Of a DNA stretch of 64,000 bases, positions 35,901 through 44,248 are shown one piece after another. Numbering within the stretch: position 1 is the first letter of the stretch; the number at the start of each line of letters is the position of its first letter. Below the pieces are notes generated by a model that searched no databases, was not told the origin of the DNA, and saw only the letters and a program-made list of their open reading frames with translations. The translations under genes were made by a program, and so were the position numbers. The DNA comes from Galactobacter valiniphilus (GTDB taxonomy: Bacteria > Actinomycetota > Actinomycetes > Actinomycetales > Micrococcaceae). Location: positions 1 through 64,000 of the forward strand of contig NZ_QQXK01000008.1 in NCBI RefSeq assembly GCF_003575975.1, written 5' to 3'.

Positions 35901-37344
35901 TGTCTTCCGAGTTGCCGATCTCGACCACCGGGCCCGCCGCACCCTGCGCGTGCGGCAGCCATTGCACCCACGACCACTCGTCTACGGCGGAGTCCTCACA
36001 CAACACCACGATCCTAAGGTCGCGGGGCGAGCGCAGGGTCGCGAGCTGCGTCAGCATCGAACGGGCCGTTGACAGAACGGCGTCGACCCGGCCGGCGATG
36101 CCCACGGGCCCTTCGCCCAGATCCACCAGGACCGGAGACGGAGACACGCCCACCGAGCGCTCGGCAACGCGATCGCGCTGCGATCCGCCCTCCCAGGCGA
36201 CTCGGAGATCCGCCTCGCCCACGCCCACGCGCACGAGGCGCGCGTCGGCGTCGTCGAACCTTCTCTCCCAGAGCCGCGACAGCGGCGCCGTCGCGATGTC
36301 CGACAAGGTCACCGGGTCCGGGTGGTGAACCCACGCCTCGGCGCGCTGCTTCCGCACGAGGGTGGCGATGCGCTCGCGCGCGTCCTCGACGTCCTGGACC
36401 CATTCGGCCTCGGAGCGCTGGCCCTTCCGCTTGGCGAGGCGGCGATTGACCATGAAGGATCCGATCACCATGATGGGGCTCGCGGCGGCCATCAGCAGCA
36501 TCACGTAGCGCTGGAAGACGATCGCCATCGTCACACCGAGCACGATCGGCATGAGCGCCGACAGCCACGGCAGGGGCGTCTTGTCCGGGTCGTCCGGACG
36601 ATCCCCCGGCAGGAGGACGCCGGGGACGGGCGTGCTCGGCCGGATGCGGGACGGCCGGTTGAAGCCGAGCGATCCCGGCTCGTCCCCCGAGAGGTCCGCG
36701 TCCGAGGCGGGCACCCTGCCTACCCGAAGGATGGTCGAGCCGAGCTGCACCAGATCCTTGGGCCCCACCTCAACCCGCCCGTGAATCGGCTCGCCGTTCA
36801 CGCTCACGTTCGCTCTTCCCTCCCCCTGGGAGGTGGCAGGCACAAGCTCCATGCGGGGACCCGGCCTTCCATCCTCCGGCGGCGGGAGCAAGGTGAGGGT
36901 GGCGTGGACGGGCCGCAAGAACGGGTCGGCGATACGCACCGAGGCCTCGGCGGCGTGCCCCAGTGTCTGGGTCTGATGCTCCTGGAGCCGCACCGTGGTG
37001 CCGGCAAACGGGCCGCCCACCCACTCGAGGCGCGCGGTACCCGGCAGCATGCGGTCCTCACTCGCTGGCGGCAATTCGGCTCCCGAGAGCAGTCCGGAGC
37101 CGCGCAAAGGGAGGGCTGCCGCCTCGGCGCGGCGGGCAGGGTCGCCCGTCAGCAGCCAACCGTGTTCGGATCGCTCGACGGCGGCCGGGTCCACGAGGAC
37201 GAGCGGGTCGAGATTCAGCGCCTCGCCCAACTCCCCCAGCGTGGTTGCCTCGTCCACCTCCACCACGAAGCCGCGTTCGTCACGGCGGCCCGCTGTCCCG
37301 CGTCGCCCCTGGGCCGGGCGGCTCCAGCTCAAGCGCAGATCCAT
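32944..37344 (-). CDS. eccC: Type VII secretion ATPase, EccC/EssC type
   Basis: 1466-residue membrane ATPase that drives type VII export. The N-terminus has a small-domain stretch and an FHA-like domain (about 100-215), as in Firmicutes EssC. Two membrane helices follow (WLSALMPIVLGVTMAIVF and VMLLMAAASPIMVIGSFM), then three FtsK/SpoIIIE ATPase domains with P-loops GTTGSGKSE (about 670), GGARSGRTT (about 1003) and AGGRGTGRSS (about 1294). The first domain has Walker B LVLVIDEFAEL and looks fully active; the others have Arg for the P-loop Lys (SGRTT, TGRSS), as is common. The FHA lacks the GR and SxxH residues, so phospho-Thr binding is unlikely. ATG at 37342-37344. EccB, EccD, EccE and MycP are not in the window. 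Confidence 0.9.
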   Translation of the reverse strand: MDLRLSWSRPAQGRRGTAGRRDERGFVVEVDEATTLGELGEALNLDPLVLVDPAAVERSEHGWLLTGDPARRAEAAALPLRGSGLLSGAELPPASEDRMLPGTARLEWVGGPFAGTTVRLQEHQTQTLGHAAEASVRIADPFLRPVHATLTLLPPPEDGRPGPRMELVPATSQGEGRANVSVNGEPIHGRVEVGPKDLVQLGSTILRVGRVPASDADLSGDEPGSLGFNRPSRIRPSTPVPGVLLPGDRPDDPDKTPLPWLSALMPIVLGVTMAIVFQRYVMLLMAAASPIMVIGSFMVNRRLAKRKGQRSEAEWVQDVEDARERIATLVRKQRAEAWVHHPDPVTLSDIATAPLSRLWERRFDDADARLVRVGVGEADLRVAWEGGSQRDRVAERSVGVSPSPVLVDLGEGPVGIAGRVDAVLSTARSMLTQLATLRSPRDLRIVVLCEDSAVDEWSWVQWLPHAQGAAGPVVEIGNSEDTRRERLREISSRVEAVAQSGPRGTLLEDEILLVVAGARRYRTLPGMVGILARGGAAGVRVVALDESRSRLPEECRSVVIIDERDASLATVHTQAKHFPCVLLDGVSLASAQKTARALAPLRHVSGEGDESLIPSSVRFVELMDVNLQDPAALVGRWAHQPRQSYVVVGATADGEFALDIAKDGPHALVAGTTGSGKSEFLQTLVMALAMANRPEALNFVLVDYKGGSAFADCERLPHTVGMVTNLDAQETERALASLEAELRRREEILRDMGAKDVDAAWAKDARGAADRGLARLVLVIDEFAELKTELPEFIDGLVRIARVGRSLGVNLVLATQRPSGVITPEMQSNVNLRVALRVTDRSDSVDVLGTPDAAFISASTPGRGLVRLSAGAAPQAFQAARVAGLRAGAHRAKRQLPPVAELSWDSLGYAAAFPPKTSAGSGPKDHDDTDLRALVDLTLAAAQAAQARRNPSPWLPPLPAEVTLTAIPEQPGSAVAVGLEDIPAQQRQRAFTYDLANDSHLLFIGGARSGRTTALRSLLGQLISRFDRRDLQVYALDFGTGALLSLADAPQTGAVVRGLEVQRVQRLVTRLSEELTRRQQVLSASAAGDIAEQRRRASVGEGLPYVVVALDGWERLVAAVDADRMMALRDDMLRLLREGPAVGMRVLVTGDKGVLTDKLSAFVDEQLVLPLRDVSDYRSAGIMLKSLPVELPPGRILRRGNSTTVQWGMLSPDGHDEAGAFMAAVRRAATSGTAVPGGVPAPFHVDALPGSISLERALGLPAAALGDPAGPVVAVGGDTLSGFRLAWPLDGGFSVAGGRGTGRSSALSMLLAQLHAEGDHRLVVVGSKPSPFTRTAEELGVPWISSTDTDASTMMGLLPPEGAVTVLVDDAELLKGTPLEQALMGIKFRAQFIAAADLDAAPNLFSGPFAEAKRSRLGLVLSPSTAVSGAQIYGQSIPRTLLGRRTPGGGVLAWHGAWIEARVPAL

Positions 37345-37381
37345 GAACTCTTTCCCCTCTTCTTCGCCGTGTACGCCAGCT

Positions 37382-38566
37382 TCATGCCCCCACGTCCTTG
37401 AGCAGTCTCTTCACTTGCCGCAGCCGATCGGTGGCGGGCCCCTGCTGCGCCGGCGGCGCGGGTGGCACGTACGCCGTCTGTACGGCCGCACCCGGCGCTC
37501 CCCCGGCCTGCACCTGGCTGCTCGCGAGTGTCGAGGACGCCGAGACCACGCTGATGCTGCCCGTGGCCAGGCCCCCCTCGGGGGTGGAGACCGTGTAGCT
37601 GAATTGGTCTAGCAATAGATCACCGCCCGCACCTGGCGCGGCGTTGGGGGTGTAGCGCAGCTTGCCCGAGCGCGCGCAGGTGAGCTTTCCGGCCGAAGGC
37701 TTTCCGCAGGCGTCCACCGTGATGCGCTCGGCTGGCTCCGGCGCGAGGAGCTCGCGTACATCGATGGGCAGCTCCTTGTCTCCGGGCAGGACCACCACAG
37801 CGTGGGCCGCACCGAGCGGGGAGGCTCCCTGTGGTGCGAAGCGAGCCGTGAGTGTGGAGTCGGCCCCGAACTCGCCGGTGTCGTCGGCGAGGGCAAAGCG
37901 CACCGTGACCGTCCCCGGGCGGGCGTCCGCCGGCGAAATCACCAAGTGCGTGCTGCTCGCGACGGCGCTTGCGCCCGCCGGATCTACGCCGGTGACCTTG
38001 ATGGACACCCCGGCCCGGCATTCGGTGCAGGTGATGCCCAGATCCGAGTAGGGCACCCGCAATGGCGCGCCCGCCGTTCCCGGGTAACCCAAGGTCACTT
38101 CCTTGTCGGCCGCCGCCGGCTCGGGCGCCTCGAGTTGCACCTGATAGTCCCAGTCAAGCTCCACGCCGGCCGATCTCGCCGGAACCCGGAGGCGGAAGGG
38201 TTTGAGCTCCACCGAGTAGCGTTCCGAGATGAGTGTGAAGCCGTCCTTGGCGCACTCCCCTACGCGCACCGCCTCATCCCCCACCTTCGCGGTAGACGTC
38301 GTCACCGCGCGCCGCACCGCCGCGCAATCGGTGAACTCCCAGCCCGCCGCCGGCTCCACCTGCAGGCTGTCTTGGTAGGGGACCTCGAGCACCGCCCCTC
38401 CCGGGCCTGGATCCGTGGGCGTTGCCGCAGGTTCCGCCGCAGAGTCACCGCTTTGCGCAGCGCCCTCGGAGGCGTTGGGGTCGGGTGTTGCCGGGGGCTG
38501 GGAACACCCGGCCAGCAACGCGGCCACGACAAGCGCCAGCGTCCACCGACCCGCCCGGCTACGCAT
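37382..38566 (-). CDS. Lipoprotein with Ig/cadherin-like domains
   Basis: 394 residues with a clear lipoprotein signal: basic MRSRAGRW, hydrophobic core, lipobox LLAGC (Cys21). After an acidic Ser/Ala linker come several beta-rich segments, each with one Cys pair (FTDCAAVRRAV...VGECAKDG; ITCTECRAG; VDACGKPSAGKLTCARSG), and a cadherin-like strand (LRYTPNAAPGAGG...FSYTVSTPEGG). The C-terminal tail is Pro/Gln-rich then basic. It is 37 bases upstream of eccC on the same strand and is likely an extracytoplasmic companion of the secretion system. Confidence 0.75.
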   Translation of the reverse strand: MRSRAGRWTLALVVAALLAGCSQPPATPDPNASEGAAQSGDSAAEPAATPTDPGPGGAVLEVPYQDSLQVEPAAGWEFTDCAAVRRAVTTSTAKVGDEAVRVGECAKDGFTLISERYSVELKPFRLRVPARSAGVELDWDYQVQLEAPEPAAADKEVTLGYPGTAGAPLRVPYSDLGITCTECRAGVSIKVTGVDPAGASAVASSTHLVISPADARPGTVTVRFALADDTGEFGADSTLTARFAPQGASPLGAAHAVVVLPGDKELPIDVRELLAPEPAERITVDACGKPSAGKLTCARSGKLRYTPNAAPGAGGDLLLDQFSYTVSTPEGGLATGSISVVSASSTLASSQVQAGGAPGAAVQTAYVPPAPPAQQGPATDRLRQVKRLLKDVGA

Positions 38567-38669
38567 TCATTCTTCTTCCCCTTTTGCTTCGCCGTCGTTT
38601 CCCCCTCCGGCTGACTCCATTCGCTATAGTAAAGGAGATTTCAGACAGTGTGATCAGACGGGGGAAAGC

Positions 38670-39212
38670 ATGTCGCACGACACCGCGGCGCTGGTGGGGG
38701 GCCAGCCGGGCCAGACCGACTTGGTCGGTTCCGCCGCGGGAGCGCCAGACACCAAGCGCCCGCTCGAGAGCGGGCGCACGGTTCTGCCCGAGCTCGAGGA
38801 AGCCTCCGACAAGCGCCGCCCGTGGTGGAGACACCCCGCGCTGGTGGTGTCCGTCATCCTGACGGTGCTCAGCCTCGCGGCCGCGGCAACCCTGTACGTC
38901 CTTCAGCTCTCCTCCCCCAAGGCAACACCCGTCACCGACCTCTCCATCACCGTCTCCGAGGCGACCGTTCATCTGAGCTGGAGCGGCGGAAGCGAGCGCT
39001 ACTCGCTCTACAGCGTGGACGGGCAGGGCAAGGCCGTCGATCAGTCGGTGTGGATCCGCGGCGCGGGAGAGGCCTGGATACCCGCCGCTTCGGGCGCGTA
39101 CGAGTCCACCTCCTGCTTTGTGGTGAGGCCCTCCTCGGTGACCGGCGGCGTGTCGCTCGGGAGCCAGGAACTCTCCGACCAGGGCGGGCAGCGCATCTGC
39201 CTCGACGGATGA
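38670..39212 (+). CDS. Single-pass membrane protein with Fn3-like ectodomain
   Basis: 180 residues. A cytosolic acidic N-terminus is followed by one helix (ALVVSVILTVLSLAAAATLY) and a roughly 95-residue outer domain with fibronectin-type strands (VTDLSITVSEATVHLSWSGG, then RYSLYSVDG) and a likely disulfide (TSCF...RICL). The ATG at 38670 has GGGGAAAG nearby. TATAGT at 38625-38630 could be the -10 of its promoter. It is divergent from the lipoprotein gene and overlaps the next gene as ATGA. Function unknown; its position suggests a surface or secretion partner. Confidence 0.65.
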   Translation: MSHDTAALVGGQPGQTDLVGSAAGAPDTKRPLESGRTVLPELEEASDKRRPWWRHPALVVSVILTVLSLAAAATLYVLQLSSPKATPVTDLSITVSEATVHLSWSGGSERYSLYSVDGQGKAVDQSVWIRGAGEAWIPAASGAYESTSCFVVRPSSVTGGVSLGSQELSDQGGQRICLDG

Positions 39213-39997
39213 GGCGCCAGCCTCGCGCGCGTGGCGTGAGCGTTCGCCGGCTCGCCTGCATGTTGCTGGCGCTCGGGGCAACGTCCGCGTGCACCGCTGC
39301 CCCACCGGAGACTCCCGCCCCCTACGAGGGGGTGGACGCGTCGGCGTACTCCTCCGTCGATCCCCGCGACAACGGCGTGTGGCTCCTGCGGGACTCCGCC
39401 CTGCTGACCTCTATCGTCGAGGCCGCAGCACAGGCCACCACACTGAGCGTCACGGGCACCATCACCGAGCGGGTCAAGCGCGGCAAGAAGGGCGACGAGA
39501 AGATCGTGGATGGCCGCACGATCGACCTGAGCCTCACCAAGAACGGCTCCTCCTGGCAAGCACGGATCAGCGCGGGCAAGGTCAGCGTCAACCTCATCGT
39601 GGTGGGACAGGACGCGTACGTGAGCGGCAACGTCGCCTTTGCGCAGCAAGCCAAGCTCCCCGAGGCGGCCAAGGGCTTCGTCTGCCTCTCCAAGCAAGAC
39701 GAGGCGGTCACCGCTTGGGAACCGCTCACCGATCCCGCTGCCCTCCTGCGAGGCCTGCTGCTTGAGGTTCCGACTCAGGCCTCGGCACCCGCTCCAGGCA
39801 AAGGAACCCCCGAGACCACACTCGTGTCACTTGGCGCCCCCGACGAGCCGCTCGGCCAGCTGGTGGTGGAGGCGAGCGGCGCCCCTGTGCCGCGGTCCCT
39901 CAAATTGGCCGATGAGCATGCGCGGGTACAGCTGAGCATTGAGCCAGACGCCACCCCCACGCCCGCCCCCGCCTCGCCGGAGGTCCCGTGCTCCTAG
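39209..39997 (+). CDS. Secreted LppX/LprG-like lipoprotein candidate
   Basis: 262 residues. The N-terminal signal (RRLACMLLALGATSAC) ends in a cysteine, but the lipobox is weak (TSAC), so lipidation is uncertain. The mature part has long amphipathic strands (SVTGTITERVKRG, RTIDLSLTKNGSSW, SVNLIVVGQDAYVSGN) as in the LppX/LprAFG half-barrel that carries lipids in mycobacteria. The ATG at 39209 overlaps the previous stop (ATGA), indicating coupling. The C-terminus is Pro/Thr-rich. The assignment to the LppX fold is tentative. Confidence 0.6.
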   Translation: MRRQPRARGVSVRRLACMLLALGATSACTAAPPETPAPYEGVDASAYSSVDPRDNGVWLLRDSALLTSIVEAAAQATTLSVTGTITERVKRGKKGDEKIVDGRTIDLSLTKNGSSWQARISAGKVSVNLIVVGQDAYVSGNVAFAQQAKLPEAAKGFVCLSKQDEAVTAWEPLTDPAALLRGLLLEVPTQASAPAPGKGTPETTLVSLGAPDEPLGQLVVEASGAPVPRSLKLADEHARVQLSIEPDATPTPAPASPEVPCS

Positions 39998-40019
39998 GGG
40001 CCTCCCGTCCGAGCTGAAC

Positions 40020-40467
40020 GGCAGGGACAACGAGAGGCGCTCGGGGGCAAAACTCGTGATCCCTGAACCATGAATCGCCGGGGCCCAGCACCTTCACGAC
40101 CGCCGCAGCGTCCACCGCCAAATACCCCTTGTACACGCGAGTCGTGAGCGAAGCCGAAACCAGCTCGTCTTACCCGGGCGTACGCACCGCGCCCAACAGC
40201 ACCGCCCAACAAGCAGCCTCCAATGCGGAGCGAAACTCCACCTTGCTCTCCGCGAATGGACGATAGCTAGTGTCCAAGAGCGTGGGATACACCGCGGCCA
40301 AGCGCGCCCTCGGCCACATCCCCAGCCCACTCACGCAGGGATGCCACCTCAATCCCGGCCTCATACCCCGCCAACAAACCGAACACGGCCCCCGTCCGCG
40401 CTGACATCGCGTCATTGGCAGCCGCACACTGAAACCGTGACTCTGTCGAATCCGCGTACGAGTCCAC
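40020..40467 (-). pseudogene. Decayed gene with frameshift and internal stop
   Basis: Three consecutive coding-like segments lie on the minus strand in shifted frames. The first (40467 downward) has SRFQCAAANDAMSARTGAVF and VASLREWAGDVAEG and stops near 40265. In another frame the second continues (LLDTSYRPFAESKVEFRSAL, LEAACWAVLLGAVRTPG) to a TAA at 40170-40172, and after it, in the same frame, comes SLTTRVYKGYLAVDAAAVVK. One frameshift and one stop join them into a single former gene of about 150 residues. The family is not recognised. The 150 bases from 40468 to the transglutaminase stop hold nothing clear. Confidence 0.45.
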
Positions 40468-40619
40468 ATGAACCCGTCGCGGAGCGACGAGCTATCGTGT
40501 CGCCACTAAAACGTCCTCCCCCAAGACCTCCCAGCCCGCCCCCACTACTCGGCCGGCACCCGCCGGTCCCTCGGCACACGAACCATCTTTCGCCCGGCTT
40601 CTCCATCCAACGGCAGGGA

Positions 40620-42869
40620 TCAGCCCTGGCCGCCCGGCCGGAAGGCCCACCGCAACCAGGTCACGACCGAGCGCCAGGAGTAGCGCTGGCGCAGGCGCTG
40701 CCAGCGGCTCTTGCCGCCGCGCAGCTCGCGGCGCACGCCCTTGACGCTCGCCCACACCTCATCCACGTCGGCCCGTTGCGCTCCGCGCGGCGCGAACGAG
40801 AGTTCGTCGGCGCGGCGGGCCAGCACGGCGAGGCCGCCGCTCCCGGCGGCCTCGGCCACCTCCCGGCGCGTCTGCGCGCGGTGCACGCCCACGCCGGCAT
40901 CGATGGCCTCGTCGCGCGCTTCGTCCCACGCGCCGGAGACCGTCAGTTCCTTGCGATCCCGGCGGCGCCGCGCCCTCCGGCGCAGCGCCTCGATGAGTGC
41001 GAGCACCCACAGAGGTGAGGTCAGGATGAGCAGAGAGAGCCCCACGCGCCAGGTCCACCACCACACGGCCTTGAGCAGCACGAGCCATGGATCCGGCTCG
41101 GGCTGCGGCTGTTGCGGCGACTCGTCCATGCGCGGCGTGATGGTGTCCTCCTGCCGCGGGGTGTCAGGCGGCAGCACGGTGCGGGGGCGCGCGATGGCGT
41201 CCTCCGTTGACTTCTTCTGCTGCGTGATCTCCCGCGGCTCCGGGTTGGGGTCCACCGCAAGCCAGCCGCGCTTGGCGTCCTGAATCTCCACCCAGGCGGT
41301 GAGCTCGGAACCGCTCATGCGCCCGTCGGCGTTTCCATCCACGAACCCCATCACCACGCGGGCGGGGAAGCCGATCTCCCGGGCCAGCAGGGCGAAGGCC
41401 GTGGCGTATTGCTCGGCATCGCCGACCATGGGCTTTTCCTGCGCCAGCAGATTGAGACGCTCGGCCGAGTGACCCGAGAGCGAGAACACCTCGTCGTCCT
41501 CGCCGTGGGAGACGCCGCCGGCCAGGAGGTAGTCGAGGGCGCTCTGCAGCTGCGCGCCCGGGGTGCTCTGGCGGGCCCAGGCGGCGCGGGCGGCATCCAC
41601 GAGCTGTTCCGGCAGCTGCACGAGGTCCGGCTGGTAGGCCGAGCCCGGGCTGAGTTCCCCGAGCCCCGCGCGCAGGGGCGTCTGCCCCTCCACGGAGCTG
41701 AAGGAGTACCGCAGGCCGGACGGGGCCCCGTCCTTGATGACGGCGGCGTCGAGCGTGCGGTTGAAGTACAGCCGATCACGCAGCTGAGCCGGCAGCGAGA
41801 TCTCGCTGAGCTCGCCGGCGACCGGGAGCCACTCGCCCACCGGCTGCTCGAGCACCACGTCGACGTTCCACGCCGCCGCCGCGTCGCGGGACACGCCCGC
41901 GGGCAGGCGCGTAAAGGTGCCGGCGGAGCCGGCGTTGCCCGTCTGCATCGCCACACCGTTGTACTCGTCCATCACGGCGACGCGCAGCATGGCCCCGGCC
42001 GGAAGCCCCTTGACCTGGGCGACGGTGGCCTCGGCCTCCTCGCCCGTCACGTAGTGGCGGTAGCCCTGCAAAGGCGAGACCTGCCGCTGCACCTCGTACT
42101 CGGGCTGGAAGGCGGCCCGCAGCACCTCGCGGCGCTCGGGCAGGAGAGTCTGGGCGAGCGCCGTGCCGCCCACGGCGCAGACGAGCGCGAAGCCGACCCC
42201 CGCCACGGTGCGGCGGGCGGCGCCCGCGCGCAAGCGGCGCGTGTGCTGGGGGTCGATGCCCATGACGGGCGGGCGCAGGGCGAGGACCCACCCCAGCGCC
42301 ACCACCACGAGCGCGGCACCCACCTCGAGCGGGTGGAAGCCCACCCGCGCGCCGAAGACGATGCCGTAGAGCAGTAGCAGGGCGGGGCCAAGCATCACGA
42401 GCCAGCGGCGGCCGGAGCGCGCGCCACGCCACGCAAAGAAGCCGCCGACGAACACGAGAACAAAAACGGGCACGAGGACCGCGTCGTAGCCGCCCAGCGG
42501 CGGATCCACGGAGAGCACGTCCACCCACGCCCCCACGAGCCCGGTGACGAAGGTGCCGAGTCCGCCCAGGGACGGCAGCACGTGGCCAATGGCTTGGCCG
42601 GGCACGGCGAGGGGCACGGCCACGAGCAGCGCCGCCGCCACCGCGACGACACTCTGCAGGTACCAGGGCCAGCGGCGCAGCCCGGTCAGGAAGGACACGA
42701 GCAGCCCGGCGAGCCAGGCGCCACCCACCGTGACAAACAGGAAGGGCGTGTCGTAGAGCCGCCACGACGGAGCGATGGCCACGGCGAGCAGGGCCGTGCC
42801 GAAGAGCAGATCCCGCACCACGCTGACCACGCGGCGCTCGGAGCGCCGGCGCTGGCTGGCCCGGTTCAC
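40620..42869 (-). CDS. Transglutaminase-like membrane protein (DUF3488-transglut)
   Basis: 749 residues. Seven or so N-terminal hydrophobic helices (DUF3488-like) are followed by an extracytoplasmic region, a transglutaminase core (about 510-610) with GDAEQYATAFALLAREIGFPARVV and TAWVEIQDAKRGWLAVDPNP, a Pro-rich stretch, one more helix and a basic tail. The usual catalytic Cys is Ala or Glu here (GDAEQYA), while His and Asp positions are less clear, so it may be a binding rather than a catalytic module. The GTG at 42867-42869 overlaps the DUF58 stop as GTGA. It is the last gene of the kinase-Fn3 cluster. Confidence 0.82.
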   Translation of the reverse strand: MNRASQRRRSERRVVSVVRDLLFGTALLAVAIAPSWRLYDTPFLFVTVGGAWLAGLLVSFLTGLRRWPWYLQSVVAVAAALLVAVPLAVPGQAIGHVLPSLGGLGTFVTGLVGAWVDVLSVDPPLGGYDAVLVPVFVLVFVGGFFAWRGARSGRRWLVMLGPALLLLYGIVFGARVGFHPLEVGAALVVVALGWVLALRPPVMGIDPQHTRRLRAGAARRTVAGVGFALVCAVGGTALAQTLLPERREVLRAAFQPEYEVQRQVSPLQGYRHYVTGEEAEATVAQVKGLPAGAMLRVAVMDEYNGVAMQTGNAGSAGTFTRLPAGVSRDAAAAWNVDVVLEQPVGEWLPVAGELSEISLPAQLRDRLYFNRTLDAAVIKDGAPSGLRYSFSSVEGQTPLRAGLGELSPGSAYQPDLVQLPEQLVDAARAAWARQSTPGAQLQSALDYLLAGGVSHGEDDEVFSLSGHSAERLNLLAQEKPMVGDAEQYATAFALLAREIGFPARVVMGFVDGNADGRMSGSELTAWVEIQDAKRGWLAVDPNPEPREITQQKKSTEDAIARPRTVLPPDTPRQEDTITPRMDESPQQPQPEPDPWLVLLKAVWWWTWRVGLSLLILTSPLWVLALIEALRRRARRRRDRKELTVSGAWDEARDEAIDAGVGVHRAQTRREVAEAAGSGGLAVLARRADELSFAPRGAQRADVDEVWASVKGVRRELRGGKSRWQRLRQRYSWRSVVTWLRWAFRPGGQG

Positions 42870-44248
42870 GATGAACTCCCCTTCATGAGCGCGAGGCGCA
42901 GGTCCTCGAGATAGCCGATCCGTACGACGTCGAGCCCCGCCACGTCTTGCATGCCGGGCGTCTGGCCCGGATTGCACACGATGGCCATGGTCTGCACGCC
43001 CAGCGGGAAGCGCTGGGACCAGCTGCGCAGCTCGCGCATGCCTGGCTTGCTGCCCACCACAAGGAACACGATCGAGATGCCCGGCACCGTGGCCGAGGCG
43101 AGCGAGGCCAGCTCGCCCACGCCGATGTCGCCGGAGTCCCACTCGATCTCACTCAGGCCGTCCAGCAGGCGCTGCGGCGAGACCGTGGGAACCGAGGTGG
43201 GCTCGCGGGCCGGCAGATCGCCCGGCTCCCGCGCGGGAGGCGAGGTCACCACGGTGATGTCGCGGCCGTCGCGGATGGCCCGCAGGCCAAGCGAGGCGGC
43301 GGCCGAGATGCCCATCTCGAACTCCTCTTCGCTGTTCCACGAGGAGTCGTCGCGGCCGAAGGCGACCACGAGGTGGCTGCGCCGCGTCTCCTCGAACTGC
43401 CTCACCATGAGGTCTCCCGTGCGGGCCACGGCCTTCCAGTACACGTGGCGCGGGTCGTCGCCCGCGCGGTACTCGCGCAGGGCATGGAAGGAGATGTCGG
43501 AGGCCGTGAGGTCGTTGGTCGGATTTCCCTCGAGGTCGCGGACGAAGCCCGTCGACGTGGGCGGCAGGCCGACGGTTTGCGGGTGAACGTAGACCTCCTG
43601 CACCTGCGACCATTCGGCGCGGCGGCGGAAGAGGCCGATGGGATCGCCGCGCACGGTGCGCACGGGGCCCACACGCACCACACCGCGGTGCTCGGCGGGA
43701 ACTGCCACGTCGCGGCCCTCGCCGGCCCGGCCGGGCGGCGGGAGTTCGACGACGCGTTGGCCCACCACGATCTCCACGCGGGTGGCCCACAGGCGCACCC
43801 GGGAGCGGTCCTGCAGGTGCACGCTCGCGCGCACCGGCTCCCCCACCCGCGTGCGGGTGGTCTCCACCGTCAGCTGCACGTCGTAGCGCGGGCGGCCGAT
43901 GAGGAAGAGCAGGGACAGCGCCACGGTCACGAGGCCAACGCAGCCCACCGCGATCAGCTCGGCCCACCCGAAGACGCCCCCGAGCAGGAACGCGACCGCC
44001 GTCGCCGCGACGAGACCCCAGCCGGCCGGCGTCGTGGTGCCGCGGACGGCGGCGCGGGCGCGGGCCAGCCTCCGCCTCCAGCGGTGGAGGAAGCGCGCGA
44101 GACGACGCACCCAGCGCGGGCGGCGGGCCCCGGTGGGCACCGACGTCGTGTACTGCGTGCGGTACGTCGTGGTGTCGGCGGCTTCGCCGCGCGCACGCGT
44201 TCGCGTGCTGCCGCGCGGCGCGCTGTCGACGGAGGGCGGCTTGGCCAT
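42866..44248 (-). CDS. DUF58-domain protein
   Basis: 460 residues. A basic cytosolic N-terminus leads to two helices (PAGWGLVAATAVAFLLGGVF and AELIAVGCVGLVTVALSLLF), then a beta-rich stretch and the DUF58/vWA-like domain with DISFHALREYRAGDDPRHVY and RTGDLMVRQFEETR. DUF58 proteins are partners of MoxR AAA ATPases. The ATG at 44246-44248 overlaps the moxR stop (ATGA), and its own end overlaps the transglutaminase start, so the three are translated as one unit. Confidence 0.88.
   Translation of the reverse strand: MAKPPSVDSAPRGSTRTRARGEAADTTTYRTQYTTSVPTGARRPRWVRRLARFLHRWRRRLARARAAVRGTTTPAGWGLVAATAVAFLLGGVFGWAELIAVGCVGLVTVALSLLFLIGRPRYDVQLTVETTRTRVGEPVRASVHLQDRSRVRLWATRVEIVVGQRVVELPPPGRAGEGRDVAVPAEHRGVVRVGPVRTVRGDPIGLFRRRAEWSQVQEVYVHPQTVGLPPTSTGFVRDLEGNPTNDLTASDISFHALREYRAGDDPRHVYWKAVARTGDLMVRQFEETRRSHLVVAFGRDDSSWNSEEEFEMGISAAASLGLRAIRDGRDITVVTSPPAREPGDLPAREPTSVPTVSPQRLLDGLSEIEWDSGDIGVGELASLASATVPGISIVFLVVGSKPGMRELRSWSQRFPLGVQTMAIVCNPGQTPGMQDVAGLDVVRIGYLEDLRLALMKGSSS

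Noticed and set aside
40468-40619. A possible promoter or small RNA between the decayed gene and the transglutaminase stop
   Set aside because: No hairpin followed by T-run and no promoter pair could be seen.
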